This document shows, one piece after another, positions 19,100 through 27,383 of a stretch of DNA of 64,000 nucleotides. The number at the start of each line of letters is the position of its first letter. The first letter of the stretch is position 1. Both the position numbers and the translations under genes were made by a program. Under the pieces are notes generated by a model. It was given only the letters and a program-made list of their open reading frames with translations. It searched no databases and was not told the origin of the DNA. The stretch is from Rothia mucilaginosa ATCC 25296 (GTDB lineage Bacteria; Actinomycetota; Actinomycetes; Actinomycetales; Micrococcaceae), in assembly GCF_000175615.1 (NCBI RefSeq), contig NZ_ACVO01000016.1, forward strand, positions 62,001 through 126,000. Direction: 5' to 3'.

Positions 19100-21787
19100 T
19101 TAGGCCTGAGCCTGTGCGATAGCGTCGCGGACAGCGTCCAGTGCAGCACCAATCTTGGATGCGTCCTGGCCACCACCCTGAGCGACGTCGTCCTTACCGC
19201 CGCCACCGCCGCCGAGAACACCGGCAGCGACGCGGACCAGAGCGCCAGCCTTCACGCCAGCCTCGCGAGCACCCTCGTTGGTTGCCACCAGGACGACGGG
19301 GCGGCCATTAGCCACACCCACCACGGCGACAACAGCGGCCTCGGAGCCGAAGCGCGAACGCAGATCCAGAGCCAGGTCACGAACGCCGTTAGCGTCCAGT
19401 TCGCCAGCGTCATGCGCCAGAACGCGCACGGAACCGATGGTCTGTGCGTTCTCCAGCAGCTTGCCAGCCTCAGCCTGCAGCTTCTCGCGGCGCAGCTGAG
19501 CCAGTTCCTTCTCAGCAGCCTTCAGCTTAGCCAGAGTCTGGTTAATCTTCTCGGGCAGATCAGCGGAAGACTGAACCTTCATCAGGCCGGTCAGCTGGTT
19601 CACCAGGGTACGCTCAGCAGCCAGGTGGTTGAAGGAATCCAGACCCACCAGAGCCTCAACACGGCGGTTACCGGAGCCAACAGAGCTCTCGGTCAGCAGC
19701 GACAGCGAACCAATCTCAGCGGACGAACCAACGTGGGTACCACCGCACAGCTCGCGGGAGAACTCGCCGCCGATTTCAACAACACGCACCACATCGCCGT
19801 ACTTCTCACCGAAGAGGCTCATAGCGCCCAGAGCCTTAGCCTCAGCAATCGGCATCTCACGGGTAATCACCTCGTGGTTATCGCGGATCGCGAGGTTAGC
19901 AACCTCTTCAACCTCACGCTTAGCGGACTCGGACAGGCCCTCGCCCCACGCGAAGTCGAAGCGCAGGTAGCCTTCCTTGTTGAAAGAGCCACGCTGAGTA
20001 GCCTCGTTGCCGAGCACCTGGTGCAGGGCAGCGTGAATGATGTGGGTACCGGAGTGTGCCTTCTCACCGTCGCGGCGGCGCTGAACATCAACCTGTGCCA
20101 CAACATCGGCACCGGTGTGAACCTCGCCCTCACGCACAACGGCGCGGTGAACGCTCAGACCCTTCACAGGCTGCTGAACGTCCTGAACGTCAATGATGAA
20201 GCCGTTGCCGGTAATAACACCGGTATCAGCTGCCTGGCCACCAGCCTCCGCGTAGAACGGAGTCTCATCCAGGACAACCTCAATCTTGTCGCCAGCCTTA
20301 GCGGCGGGAACCGACACGCCGTCCACCAGGATTGCACGCAACTTAGTCTCAGTACGCAGCTCGGTGTAGCCAGTGAAGATGGAGCCGCGCTCGTCCACAA
20401 GCTTACGCAGCTCGGACAGGTCAGCGAACGCACCCTTCTTCGCCTTAGCGTCAGCCTGCGCGCGGTGACGCTGCTCAGCCATCAGCTCACGGAAAGCCTT
20501 CTCGTCAACCTTCACGCCAGCCTCAGCAGCCATCTCCAGGGTCAGGTCAATCGGGAAGCCGTAGGTGTCGTGCAGAGCAAACGCCTCAGCACCAGAAACA
20601 GCGTTGGAGCCGTCCTTCTTAGCGGCAGCAACAGCCTCTTCCAGACGCTCAGTACCGGTCTCAATGGTGTGCAGGAACGCCTTCTCCTCAGCGTACGCAA
20701 TACGGGAAATACGCTCGAAGTCGTCAGCAACGTACGGGAACGCACCCTTCATCGCATCACGCGAAGCCGGGAACAGCACGGGCAGGCAGGGCTCAGTAAC
20801 GCCCAGCAGACGCATCGCGCGAATCGCACGGCGCATCAGACGGCGCAGAATGTAGCCGCGACCCTCGTTCGAGGGGGTCACGCCATCAGCAATCAGCATC
20901 AGCGAGGAACGGATGTGGTCAGCCACCACGCGCATACGCACGTCGTCCTCATAGCCCTCATCCTCAGCAGACTCAGAGCCGTGGTACTTCTTACCGGACA
21001 GCTTAGAAGCAGCGTCCAGAACGGGGCGAACCTGGTCGGTCTCGTAGAAGTTCTCAACACCCTGCAGCAGCATGGCAAGACGCTCAACGCCCAGACCGGT
21101 ATCGATGTTCTTCTTCGGCAAATCACCCAGAATCTCGAAGTCATCCTTACCGATGCCCTCGCCACGCTGGTACTGCATGAACACGAGGTTCCAAATCTCA
21201 ATGTAACGGTCATCGTCAGCCGCCGGGCCGCCTTCCTTACCGTACGCGGGGCCACGGTCGTAGAAGATCTCCGAGTCGGGGCCTGCGGGGCCGGGCTGAC
21301 CGGTGGACCAGTAGTTTTCCTTCATGCCCATACGCTGAATACGCTCAGCCGGGAAGCCCACCTTGTTGTGCCAAATGTCGAAGGCCTCATCGTCACCCTC
21401 ATAAATGGTGACCCACAGGCGCTCCGGATCCAGGCCGAAACCGCCCTTATCCTGAGGGGTGGTCAGCAGCTCGTAAGCAAACGGAATCGCCTGCTCCTTG
21501 AAGTAATCACCGAAGGAGAAGTTACCAGCCATCTGGAAGAAGGTACCGTGACGCGCAGTCTTACCAACCTCTTCAATGTCCAGGGTGCGGATGCACTTCT
21601 GCACGCTGGTCGCGCGGGAGAACGGAGGGGTCTCACGGCCCAGGAAGTAGGGAATGAACGGCACCATACCGGCGATGGTGAACATAGCGCCGGGCTCGTT
21701 CGAAATCAGCGATGCCGAAGGCACCACAGTATGGCCGCGGGAAGCGAAGAAATCGATCCAGCGCTTAGAAATCTCCTGTGAGAGCAT
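19100..21787 (-). CDS. alaS: Alanine--tRNA ligase
   Basis: Class II synthetase charging tRNA-Ala. The 895-residue product has the catalytic core (RWIDFFASRGHTVVPSASL at the start, then FVMQYQRGEG-like motif 2 region), the editing domain with HxxxH in SGTHIIHAALHQ and CGGTHV, and the C-Ala domain with a glycine run before VAQGGGQD. Start: ATG at 21787 with a GGAACGAG-type site upstream. First of the alaS-ruvX-mltG unit, preceded by two small genes in the same orientation. Confidence 0.98.
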   Translation of the reverse strand: MLSQEISKRWIDFFASRGHTVVPSASLISNEPGAMFTIAGMVPFIPYFLGRETPPFSRATSVQKCIRTLDIEEVGKTARHGTFFQMAGNFSFGDYFKEQAIPFAYELLTTPQDKGGFGLDPERLWVTIYEGDDEAFDIWHNKVGFPAERIQRMGMKENYWSTGQPGPAGPDSEIFYDRGPAYGKEGGPAADDDRYIEIWNLVFMQYQRGEGIGKDDFEILGDLPKKNIDTGLGVERLAMLLQGVENFYETDQVRPVLDAASKLSGKKYHGSESAEDEGYEDDVRMRVVADHIRSSLMLIADGVTPSNEGRGYILRRLMRRAIRAMRLLGVTEPCLPVLFPASRDAMKGAFPYVADDFERISRIAYAEEKAFLHTIETGTERLEEAVAAAKKDGSNAVSGAEAFALHDTYGFPIDLTLEMAAEAGVKVDEKAFRELMAEQRHRAQADAKAKKGAFADLSELRKLVDERGSIFTGYTELRTETKLRAILVDGVSVPAAKAGDKIEVVLDETPFYAEAGGQAADTGVITGNGFIIDVQDVQQPVKGLSVHRAVVREGEVHTGADVVAQVDVQRRRDGEKAHSGTHIIHAALHQVLGNEATQRGSFNKEGYLRFDFAWGEGLSESAKREVEEVANLAIRDNHEVITREMPIAEAKALGAMSLFGEKYGDVVRVVEIGGEFSRELCGGTHVGSSAEIGSLSLLTESSVGSGNRRVEALVGLDSFNHLAAERTLVNQLTGLMKVQSSADLPEKINQTLAKLKAAEKELAQLRREKLQAEAGKLLENAQTIGSVRVLAHDAGELDANGVRDLALDLRSRFGSEAAVVAVVGVANGRPVVLVATNEGAREAGVKAGALVRVAAGVLGGGGGGKDDVAQGGGQDASKIGAALDAVRDAIAQAQA

Positions 21788-21919
21788 CTCGTTCCTTAGA
21801 GTAATCTGTGCGAAATTCTAAATTAGTCTACTGACCTATGGTGCCTGTCCGAGAGCAAAATGGCTAATCGAGCCACCCTCGTACCGTGGTTAACGGACAA
21901 AAGCACCACCTTTAAAAAC

Positions 21920-22414
21920 CTAGTTGAAGAAGCCGTCGCCTAGCTGACGGTCACGCGCAATACGCTGCTCACGCGCTCGCTTCTGAGCCTCTTCCAAGGA
22001 GGCGATCTCAGCCTCCACCTCAATGAGTTCACGCTCAGCCAGGCGGCGGTTCGTGGACTCAATCTCAGCCGAGCTCATCTGGCGGTCCCACGTATCCAGG
22101 GAGCCAGGACGCAGATCCTGCTTCTGGCGCTCCACCTTAGCGTTGAGCTCCATCTCCTTCTCCTGCATGCCCTCACGCACGCGGGCGGCGAACTCAACAG
22201 CACGCAACGCATACGGCTGCAGGGGCTTGCCAATCGGCGAATCGAAGAACTTTCCCATCTGAGACTCCGGGTTGAGGGCAAGCTCACCGTGCTCACGCAT
22301 GAGCAGGGCGCTGCCAGGGGTACGCTGAGCAGGTTCGGAGGCGGCGCGCCTGGAAGCGAAGTAACCAACCGCCGCGCCGGCGCCAAGCAGAAGAGCTGAA
22401 CGAAGCAGACCCAT
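21920..22414 (-). CDS. Conserved small membrane/coiled-coil protein upstream of alaS
   Basis: A 164-residue protein of unknown function. Residues about 3-22 (LLRSALLLGAGAAVGYFASR) form an N-terminal membrane anchor. The rest is charged and helical, with a long coiled-coil candidate from about residue 110 (SSAEIESTNRRLAERELIEVEAEIASLEEAQKRARE in part). The ATG overlaps the stop of the DUF948 gene by one base. Genes of this type sit between the DUF948 gene and alaS in related Micrococcaceae, from memory of synteny; a joint envelope role with the DUF948 protein is inference. Confidence 0.8.
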   Translation of the reverse strand: MGLLRSALLLGAGAAVGYFASRRAASEPAQRTPGSALLMREHGELALNPESQMGKFFDSPIGKPLQPYALRAVEFAARVREGMQEKEMELNAKVERQKQDLRPGSLDTWDRQMSSAEIESTNRRLAERELIEVEAEIASLEEAQKRAREQRIARDRQLGDGFFN

Positions 22415-22842
22415 TAGTTTTCACCGCCTGCAGAGTAAGAGGACTGTGCCGAACCGTACTGACCGCCAGCGTGGGTGTTGCCGTGTGCATCGCCAGTCTT
22501 GCCGCCGCGGAACGCCTGACGCACACCGTACGAGAAGGACGCAACCTTAATCAGCGGCTGACCCACAGTCGAGGTCACCAGCGAGGACAGCGCAGAAACG
22601 TTCGCGGACGCATCCGAAACGTTCGAGGTGATGTCGTCAACCTTCTCCAGCTGCTCATTGGTGGTCACCACAGTGCGGGTCACCTCTTCGATGAGGGGGC
22701 CGGTGCTCTGGTTCAGCGAACGAATCGTCACGATAAGCTCATCAAACACCTTGGTCAGGCGAATAATGGGTAGCGCAAGAAGAGCCACCAGAATCGCAAA
22801 AACTCCTGCTGCAATCAGGCCCGCAATATCTCCGCCGGTCAT
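22414..22842 (-). CDS. DUF948-type membrane protein
   Basis: A 142-residue protein with one N-terminal membrane segment (about residues 5-27, DIAGLIAAGVFAILVALLALPI) followed by an amphipathic helical region with heptad character (FDELIVTIRSLNQSTGPLIEEV, NEQLEKVDDITSNVSDASANVSALSSLV) and a Gly/Ser/His-rich tail. This layout matches DUF948, whose members resemble methyl-accepting helices but have no proven function. Overlaps the next gene by one base. Confidence 0.85.
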   Translation of the reverse strand: MTGGDIAGLIAAGVFAILVALLALPIIRLTKVFDELIVTIRSLNQSTGPLIEEVTRTVVTTNEQLEKVDDITSNVSDASANVSALSSLVTSTVGQPLIKVASFSYGVRQAFRGGKTGDAHGNTHAGGQYGSAQSSYSAGGEN

Positions 22843-22923
22843 CTATAACCCCATTCCGCTCAATGCATGATGCTTATCAATAGTCGTACAAAGCTGGACG
22901 CCACCGTGGCGTACAGCCGGATT

Positions 22924-22950
22924 GTGCATACAGTTCAGGACTGTATACAC
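22924..22950. promoter_or_regulatory. Inverted repeat, candidate operator
   Basis: GTGCATACAGT and ACTGTATACAC flank a five-base spacer (TCAGG), one mismatch in eleven pairs. It lies about 80-110 bases upstream of the DUF948 gene, where a promoter is expected, and has no T-tract. A dimeric regulator site is the simplest reading, but no regulator is identified. Confidence 0.45.
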
Positions 22951-23095
22951 AGTTCAATCCCCTATTTTAGTCGAAAAATCCTTCAAGCGCCCCCTAAACT
23001 CTCATGAAACTCCCAGCGACGGAAGATTCACAGGTTCCGCAGCGCCACAGCCCTGTAGTGTATATACCCCGAAAACCCGCGAGTTAAACGGGAAC

Positions 23096-23128
23096 AACCC
23101 GCCCCCACCGAATGGTGCAGGACGGGTT
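23096..23128 (-). terminator. Terminator after rpsD
   Basis: Arms AACCCG and CGGGTT with inner CACC/GGTG pairing, 20-50 bases after the rpsD stop. The T-tract is weak (GTTCCCGTTT). Confidence 0.55.
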
Positions 23129-23147
23129 GCTTCTCGAAAAATCGAGA

Positions 23148-23780
23148 TTATGCCAGACGCGAGTAGTACTCAACGACCAGCTGCTCGTCGCAGATCACGG
23201 GGATCTCTTCGCGCTTGGGCTTACGCTCAAGCTTTGCGTGCAGCTTCTCGATCTCAACGTTCAGGTATGCGGGAACCTCGGGCAGAACTGCCTGGTTCTC
23301 ACCTGCAGCCGCAGCCTGGAAGGGGGTGGTCTTCTCAGCCTTGGGGTGAACGTGGATCAGCTGGCCGGGCTTGACGTGGAACGAGGGGCGGTCCACGCGA
23401 ACGCCGTCAACCATGATGTGACGGTGAACAACCATCTGGCGTGCCTGTGCAATGGTGCGGGCGAAGCCTGCACGCAGAACCAGAGCGTCGAGGCGGGTCT
23501 CGAGCAGCTCGACCATGTTCTTACCGGTCTGGCCCTCGGTACGCTTTGCCTCGAGGTATGCGCGGCGCATCTGTGCCTCGCGGATGTTGTACTGAGCGCG
23601 CAGACGCTGCTTTTCCTTCAGCTGGGTAGCGTAGTTGGAGTCAGCCTTCTTGCGGGCACGGCCGTGCTGGCCGGGGCCGTAAGGACGACGCTCGAGGTAC
23701 TTTTCTGCCTTCGGGGTCAGTGCAATGCCCAGGGCACGGGACTGACGCACGGTACGGCGGGTGCGGTTGTGCTTAGCCAC
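23148..23780 (-). CDS. rpsD: 30S ribosomal protein S4
   Basis: Primary 16S rRNA-binding protein that nucleates small-subunit assembly. The 210-residue protein has the N-terminal basic region, RRPYGPGQHGRARKK, and the S4 RNA-binding domain (LETRLDALVLRAGFARTIAQARQMV, then HIMVDGVRVDRPSFHVKPGQ). The N-terminal zinc-binding cysteines of the C+ form are absent (the protein has a single Cys, near the end), so this is a C- paralogue. It is a lone gene here, away from the alpha operon, as usual in actinobacteria. A structured leader upstream could be the target of S4 autoregulation. Confidence 0.97.
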   Translation of the reverse strand: MAKHNRTRRTVRQSRALGIALTPKAEKYLERRPYGPGQHGRARKKADSNYATQLKEKQRLRAQYNIREAQMRRAYLEAKRTEGQTGKNMVELLETRLDALVLRAGFARTIAQARQMVVHRHIMVDGVRVDRPSFHVKPGQLIHVHPKAEKTTPFQAAAAGENQAVLPEVPAYLNVEIEKLHAKLERKPKREEIPVICDEQLVVEYYSRLA

Positions 23781-23859
23781 AATCTACCTTTCATATGTGA
23801 GGCTCCTGCACCCTCACGGGTGGGGCCTCGGTCTGTTGAATACTGGCCTCCTCGGTTGA

Positions 23860-23912
23860 CCCCGCCGGAATCCGTACGCGACCGGTTCGGTCGTTGCTGT
23901 ACGGCGGTGGGG
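23860..23912 (-). promoter_or_regulatory. Structured leader of rpsD
   Basis: A nested stem: outer CCCCGCC with GGCGGTGGGG, middle CCGTAC with GTACGG, inner GCGACCG with CGGTCGT. It lies about 80-130 bases before the rpsD start, with no T-tract after it. Ribosomal protein S4 represses its own operon through mRNA structures in other bacteria; that this hairpin does so is inference. Confidence 0.45.
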
Positions 23913-24211
23913 CGGAGAGCTCGGGGCAGAGTACCCCGCAGCTACATTACTGACGCTCGCACAAATGCGGGCATAGTAATTGCCAGACCCGTCAAGCTTA
24001 CCGGATGCACCCGGGCTTTACCAGCCTTTTGGGAAATCTTTGGTTCAAATCACTATGCGTGTGGGTTTTTGATACTTACTCACACGACCCCACAGGAATT
24101 ATTTATGCCCGTCAGAGCTATTTAGGTGCGACTTCCCCGAAAAATTGCGGCGCCGAGATGTTGGATTGTAATCATTTCGTTATTTTTAACCTGTGTCTTT
24201 ATGGGAATAGC

Positions 24212-24240
24212 TTGAATCAGACCCCCATATCGCCTAGACT
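24212..24240 (+). promoter_or_regulatory. Promoter of a candidate small RNA
   Basis: TTGAAT and TAGACT separated by exactly 17 bases, a good sigma-70-type match. It faces a terminator hairpin about 80 bases downstream and no protein gene on that strand. Confidence 0.6.
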
Positions 24241-24246
24241 AGAAAC

Positions 24247-24360
24247 CATAACAAGCTTGGCGTCCGCCCTTCCGGGAAGGCCGACGGTCAAGACGTCTAT
24301 CACAACTCAAAACTCTGACGCGGTGCGCAGTACTACCGAGGTACTACGCACCGCTTTCTG
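24247..24360 (+). ncRNA. Candidate small RNA between rpsD and rarA
   Basis: A transcript of about 110 bases is predicted from the promoter at 24212-24240 to the terminator tail at 24355-24360. It would fold into two hairpins: one with arms CTTG/CAAG, CGTC/GACG and CCTTCC/GGAAGG (about 24254-24290), then a single-stranded AC-rich linker, then the terminator stem GCGGTGCG/CGCACCGC (24320-24354) with TTTCTGTTT after it. It has no good open frame with a ribosome binding site. It does not match the 6C RNA, SRP RNA or tmRNA features I know, and it is convergent with rarA. The ends are estimates. Confidence 0.5.
24320..24360 (+). terminator. Terminator of the candidate small RNA
   Basis: Eight-base-pair GC-rich stem extended by AGTAC/GTACT, followed on the plus strand by TTTCTGTTT. 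It could also serve rarA from the other side, where the tail is less T-rich. Confidence 0.65.
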
Positions 24361-24460
24361 TTTGCGCTCAGCCCTATACGGCTGCTTTCCGGCCGAGGCG
24401 TGCCACTCCCCCGGTGGTCAGCGCTCAAAGTAGTAGACGGCTCGATGGGAGCCACGTAAG

Positions 24461-25972
24461 CTAACGGGTCGTATCCTGCACCGGAGCCGCATCCAAAATA
24501 CGGCGAATACGCTCACGACGCTCCGTCAACGTACGCTCAAAACCGTGCTGCGTGGGCTCGTAGTAGACCGTACCGCGCAGAGTATCCGGCAGGTACTGCT
24601 GCGCCGCCACATGCCCCGGCTCATCATGCGCATACACATACCCCACGCCGTGACCAAACTGCTTAGCCCCCGCATAATGACCATCACGCAGATGCACCGG
24701 AACCTGACCCGAAGCACCCGCACGCACATCCGCAATCGCGCGGTTAATAGCGTTATACGCGGCGTTCGACTTCGGCGCGAGCGCACAATAAATCACCGCC
24801 TGCGAGAGGATAATACGCGCCTCCGGCATGCCCACTAGCGCCACCGACTGCGCCGCAGCCGTCGCCACCTGCAGCGCCTGCGGATCAGCCAGACCAATAT
24901 CCTCACTCGCCAAAATCATGATGCGACGCGCCACAAAACGCGGATCCTCGCCGCCCTCCAACATGCGCGCCAAATAGTGCACCGCGGCGTCCGCATCAGA
25001 GCCGCGCATGGACTTAATGAACGCACTCACCACGTCATAATGCTGATCACCCGAACGGTCGTAGCGGATCGCGGCGCGGTCCACCGCCTCCGTAGCATGC
25101 GCCAGAGTGATGCGCACGGGCGCGGCAGGGTCAGTCTCTTCGGCACCGGTTTCTGCGGGGCCAGTTTCTGCAGGGGCATTTCCCGCAGCTTCAGCCTCGC
25201 TAAACGCAATCGCAGCCGCCGCCTCCAGCGAGGTCAGGGAGCGGCGAGCGTCGCCTCCAGAAACCGCGGCAAGGTGGGCGCGCGCATCCTCATCAATGAC
25301 CGCCGCACCGTCAAAACCGCGCGGATCAGCCAACGCACGGTCAATCAGACGCTCAATATCGGACTGCTCCAGCGAATGAACCCGCAGCAATAGCGAGCGT
25401 GAGAGCAGCGGCGAAATAATGCTGAACGACGGGTTCTCCGTCGTAGCCGCCACCAGAATCACCCAGCGGTTCTCCACGCCGGGCAGGAGCGCATCCTGCT
25501 GGGCCTTGGTGAAACGGTGAATCTCGTCCAGGAACAGCACGGTGGTCGTGCCGTACATGTCACGGTCGAGCAGCGCCTGGTCCATGACCGCGCGCACGTC
25601 CTTCACGCCCGCAGTAATCGCCGAAAGCTCCACGAACTTACGACCCGGCGCGCGCGCAATCACATGCGCCAGAGTGGTCTTACCCGTACCCGGAGGGCCG
25701 TACAAAATCACCGAGGACGGGCCAGCCGGGCCGGCGTTCTCCCCCGCCAACACGCGCAGAGGCGCACCCGGAGTCAGCAGATGCTCCTGGCCGAGGACCT
25801 CATCAATCGTGCGCGGACGCATACGCACCGCCAACGGCGCACGAGATGCCGAACGCGCAGAATGCGCACGCGAGGCAGAGGCACGCGAGGAGGGCTCCTC
25901 AGCGGGCGCACCAATCAGGCTCACGCGGTCCCCGTCATCGGGCAGCTCAAGATCAAAGAGGGAATCAGCCAT
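24461..25972 (-). CDS. rarA: Replication-associated recombination protein A (MgsA/RarA)
   Basis: AAA+ ATPase of the clamp-loader clade that acts at stalled replication forks. The 503-residue protein has Walker [10 protein letters not shown] near residue 95, Walker [10 protein letters not shown], the sensor region [19 protein letters not shown], and the C-terminal tetramerisation domain ([28 protein letters not shown], and [14 protein letters not shown]). A Glu/Ala/Pro-rich insert of about 30 residues (near 255-285) separates the AAA+ module from the C-terminal part. RuvB-like helicase is excluded by the C-terminal domain. Confidence 0.95.
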   Translation of the reverse strand: MADSLFDLELPDDGDRVSLIGAPAEEPSSRASASRAHSARSASRAPLAVRMRPRTIDEVLGQEHLLTPGAPLRVLAGENAGPAGPSSVILYGPPGTGKTTLAHVIARAPGRKFVELSAITAGVKDVRAVMDQALLDRDMYGTTTVLFLDEIHRFTKAQQDALLPGVENRWVILVAATTENPSFSIISPLLSRSLLLRVHSLEQSDIERLIDRALADPRGFDGAAVIDEDARAHLAAVSGGDARRSLTSLEAAAAIAFSEAEAAGNAPAETGPAETGAEETDPAAPVRITLAHATEAVDRAAIRYDRSGDQHYDVVSAFIKSMRGSDADAAVHYLARMLEGGEDPRFVARRIMILASEDIGLADPQALQVATAAAQSVALVGMPEARIILSQAVIYCALAPKSNAAYNAINRAIADVRAGASGQVPVHLRDGHYAGAKQFGHGVGYVYAHDEPGHVAAQQYLPDTLRGTVYYEPTQHGFERTLTERRERIRRILDAAPVQDTTR

Positions 25973-26050
25973 AGTCTTACTCTATCGTTTCAAAGGCTTG
26001 AGGTGGGTTCGGGGTGCGGATTTAGCTCGCGGCGTGACACCACACGGGTT

Positions 26051-26113
26051 TTCGATAGGTTAGTGTCTTCGCCGTGGGTTTTAAACCCCGGGGCAATCCA
26101 CTAACCTATCGAA
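26051..26113. repeat. Palindromic repeat, family 2, copy i
   Basis: Arms TTCGATAGGTTAGTG and its complement, with a core holding GTCTTCGCCGTGGGT and a GGGTTTTAAACCCC centre. It lies just after the dtd stop and before rarA. The left arm is identical for about 28 bases to the copies at 29360 and (complement) 39365. Confidence 0.85.
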
Positions 26114-26122
26114 AGCGCCGGC

Positions 26123-26557
26123 CTAGAGGGTCTCACTATCGAGAATCAGGGTCACCGGGCCGTCATTGACGAGCTCCACCTGCATGTCCGCACCGAACAC
26201 GCCGGTCTCCACGTGCAGGCCACGCTCACGCAGCGCCTGAACATAGTCGTTGAACAGCGGCTCACTCACCGCGCCGGGCGCAGCAGCAGACCAGGAGGGG
26301 CGGCGACCCTTCTTCGCATCCCCGTACAGGGTGAACTGGCTGACCGCCAGCACGGGTGCGCCCTCATCGAGCAGGGACTTCTCCCCCTCCAGCAGGCGCA
26401 GGTTCGCGGTCTTATCGGCAAGCTTCGCAACCTGCGCCGCACCGTCACCGTGCGTAATACCGACCAGCACCAGGTAGCCGGGCTGGTCAATCGCGCCGAC
26501 CGTCTCACCCGCCACGCGCACCGCCGCGCGGGTCACGCGCTGAATAACTACTCGCAT
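26123..26557 (-). CDS. dtd: D-aminoacyl-tRNA deacylase
   Basis: Removes D-amino acids (and glycine from tRNA-Ala) mis-attached to tRNA. The 144-residue protein starts [15 protein letters not shown] and has the SQFTLYGD motif and the cis Gly-Pro motif in [10 protein letters not shown], which line the active site. Length and motif order are those of the DTD1 family. It is a single gene with a 150-base gap to rarA containing a palindromic repeat. Confidence 0.96.
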   Translation of the reverse strand: MRVVIQRVTRAAVRVAGETVGAIDQPGYLVLVGITHGDGAAQVAKLADKTANLRLLEGEKSLLDEGAPVLAVSQFTLYGDAKKGRRPSWSAAAPGAVSEPLFNDYVQALRERGLHVETGVFGADMQVELVNDGPVTLILDSETL

Positions 26558-26664
26558 CGTTCACCTTTCAACTTGGAGCCGGCCTTCACCGGGCTCATAC
26601 ATCTCTTTCGACACCGCTCTCAGCGGCTGGTTTAGGGGGAGCCGCAGTTCTAGAGGCAACCGCC

Positions 26665-27192
26665 TCAGAGCACACCGCGCAACTGCACGGCACGCAAAAA
26701 TTGGTTCGCCGCCCGCGGGGTACGAAACTCAATAAAACGCTTCTGCAGATGCTGCCCGCGAGCCTCCGCCAGCAACTCCCCGACGTGCGGGTAGCTCCTC
26801 CACGTGTACCGAATCATGTTGTCCGGGTCGCGCAGAATATTCTTCAGCGGCGGCTCCACATTATCAGCCCACAGCCTCTGACCCGTCACCGCACGGCACA
26901 CCGTCCTGCGAACCACACGCCACATGACCACCGCACGGCTATAGCGCAGGTAAATCACCACATCCGCACGCTCCAGCAGGCGGCCGCGCACCTGCGGATA
27001 CTGCCACTCCGTAATCCACGCAGGCCGCTCAATGAGTGTCTGAACATCCGCCTCAAAACTAGGGCGCGGAGTCCAGCTCGGACCCCAATGCAACGAGTCC
27101 ATCTCCGTATGCGGAATGTCCAGGAGGCGCCCCAACCGCGCCGCGAACGTCGTCTTACCGCTACCGCTCGGGCCGGCAATCAGAATACGCAT
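26665..27192 (-). CDS. P-loop adenylate-kinase-like protein (topology modulation/FlaR type)
   Basis: A 175-residue P-loop NTPase with Walker A GPSGSGKTT at the N-terminus, the acceptor-site segment IPHTEMDSLHWGPSW, the WITEWQYPQVRGRLLERADVVIYL region in Walker B position, and a WRSYPH motif near the end. This pattern is typical of small kinases annotated as topology modulation protein or FlaR-like. The substrate is unknown; a nucleotide kinase-like reaction is inferred from the fold. A single gene between dtd and aspS. Confidence 0.85.
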   Translation of the reverse strand: MRILIAGPSGSGKTTFAARLGRLLDIPHTEMDSLHWGPSWTPRPSFEADVQTLIERPAWITEWQYPQVRGRLLERADVVIYLRYSRAVVMWRVVRRTVCRAVTGQRLWADNVEPPLKNILRDPDNMIRYTWRSYPHVGELLAEARGQHLQKRFIEFRTPRAANQFLRAVQLRGVL

Positions 27193-27245
27193 GCTCCCCT
27201 CCCACTTTGGTTAGTACACAAATCGGCACGCACGCCAGTTGATAC

Positions 27246-27290
27246 AAAAGGTGGGCTGCGACCCTGCACCAGCAGAATACACAGCCCACC
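27246..27290 (-). terminator. Rho-independent terminator of aspS
   Basis: Nine-base-pair stem GGTGGGCTG/CAGCCCACC with a 23-base loop, followed on the minus strand by TTTTGTATC, about 95 bases after the aspS stop. Confidence 0.75.
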
Positions 27291-27383
27291 CTCAACGGCG
27301 ACCCCGGCACAACTCAACGCCCGCCGGGTCCACGCCGCACAGGCCCGCACCCCCTACGGGGCGCACGACCAAAGACTAGAGAA

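Larger units (their letters stand above)
22843..23147. other. Intergenic region between DUF948 gene and rpsD
   Basis: A 305-base stretch with no gene. It contains an inverted repeat at 22924-22950 near the probable DUF948-alaS promoter and the rpsD terminator hairpin at 23096-23128. Confidence 0.6.
23781..24460. other. 680-base intergenic region between rpsD and rarA
   Basis: No protein gene is convincing here. It contains a large hairpin in the rpsD leader (23860-23912) and, on the plus strand, a promoter and terminator enclosing a candidate small RNA (24212-24360). The 23995-24200 part is AT-richer than its surroundings. Confidence 0.65.

Noticed and set aside
19412..21781. A 789-codon open frame opposite alaS
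   Set aside because: Shadow of the strongly biased alaS gene; no ribosome site or domain.
23970..23995. TTGACG with TATGCC as an rpsD promoter
   Set aside because: The spacer is only 14 bases, too short for a confident call.
24005..24433. A 142-codon plus-strand frame in the rpsD-rarA gap
   Set aside because: No ribosome site, and it overlaps the promoter and hairpins of the candidate small RNA.
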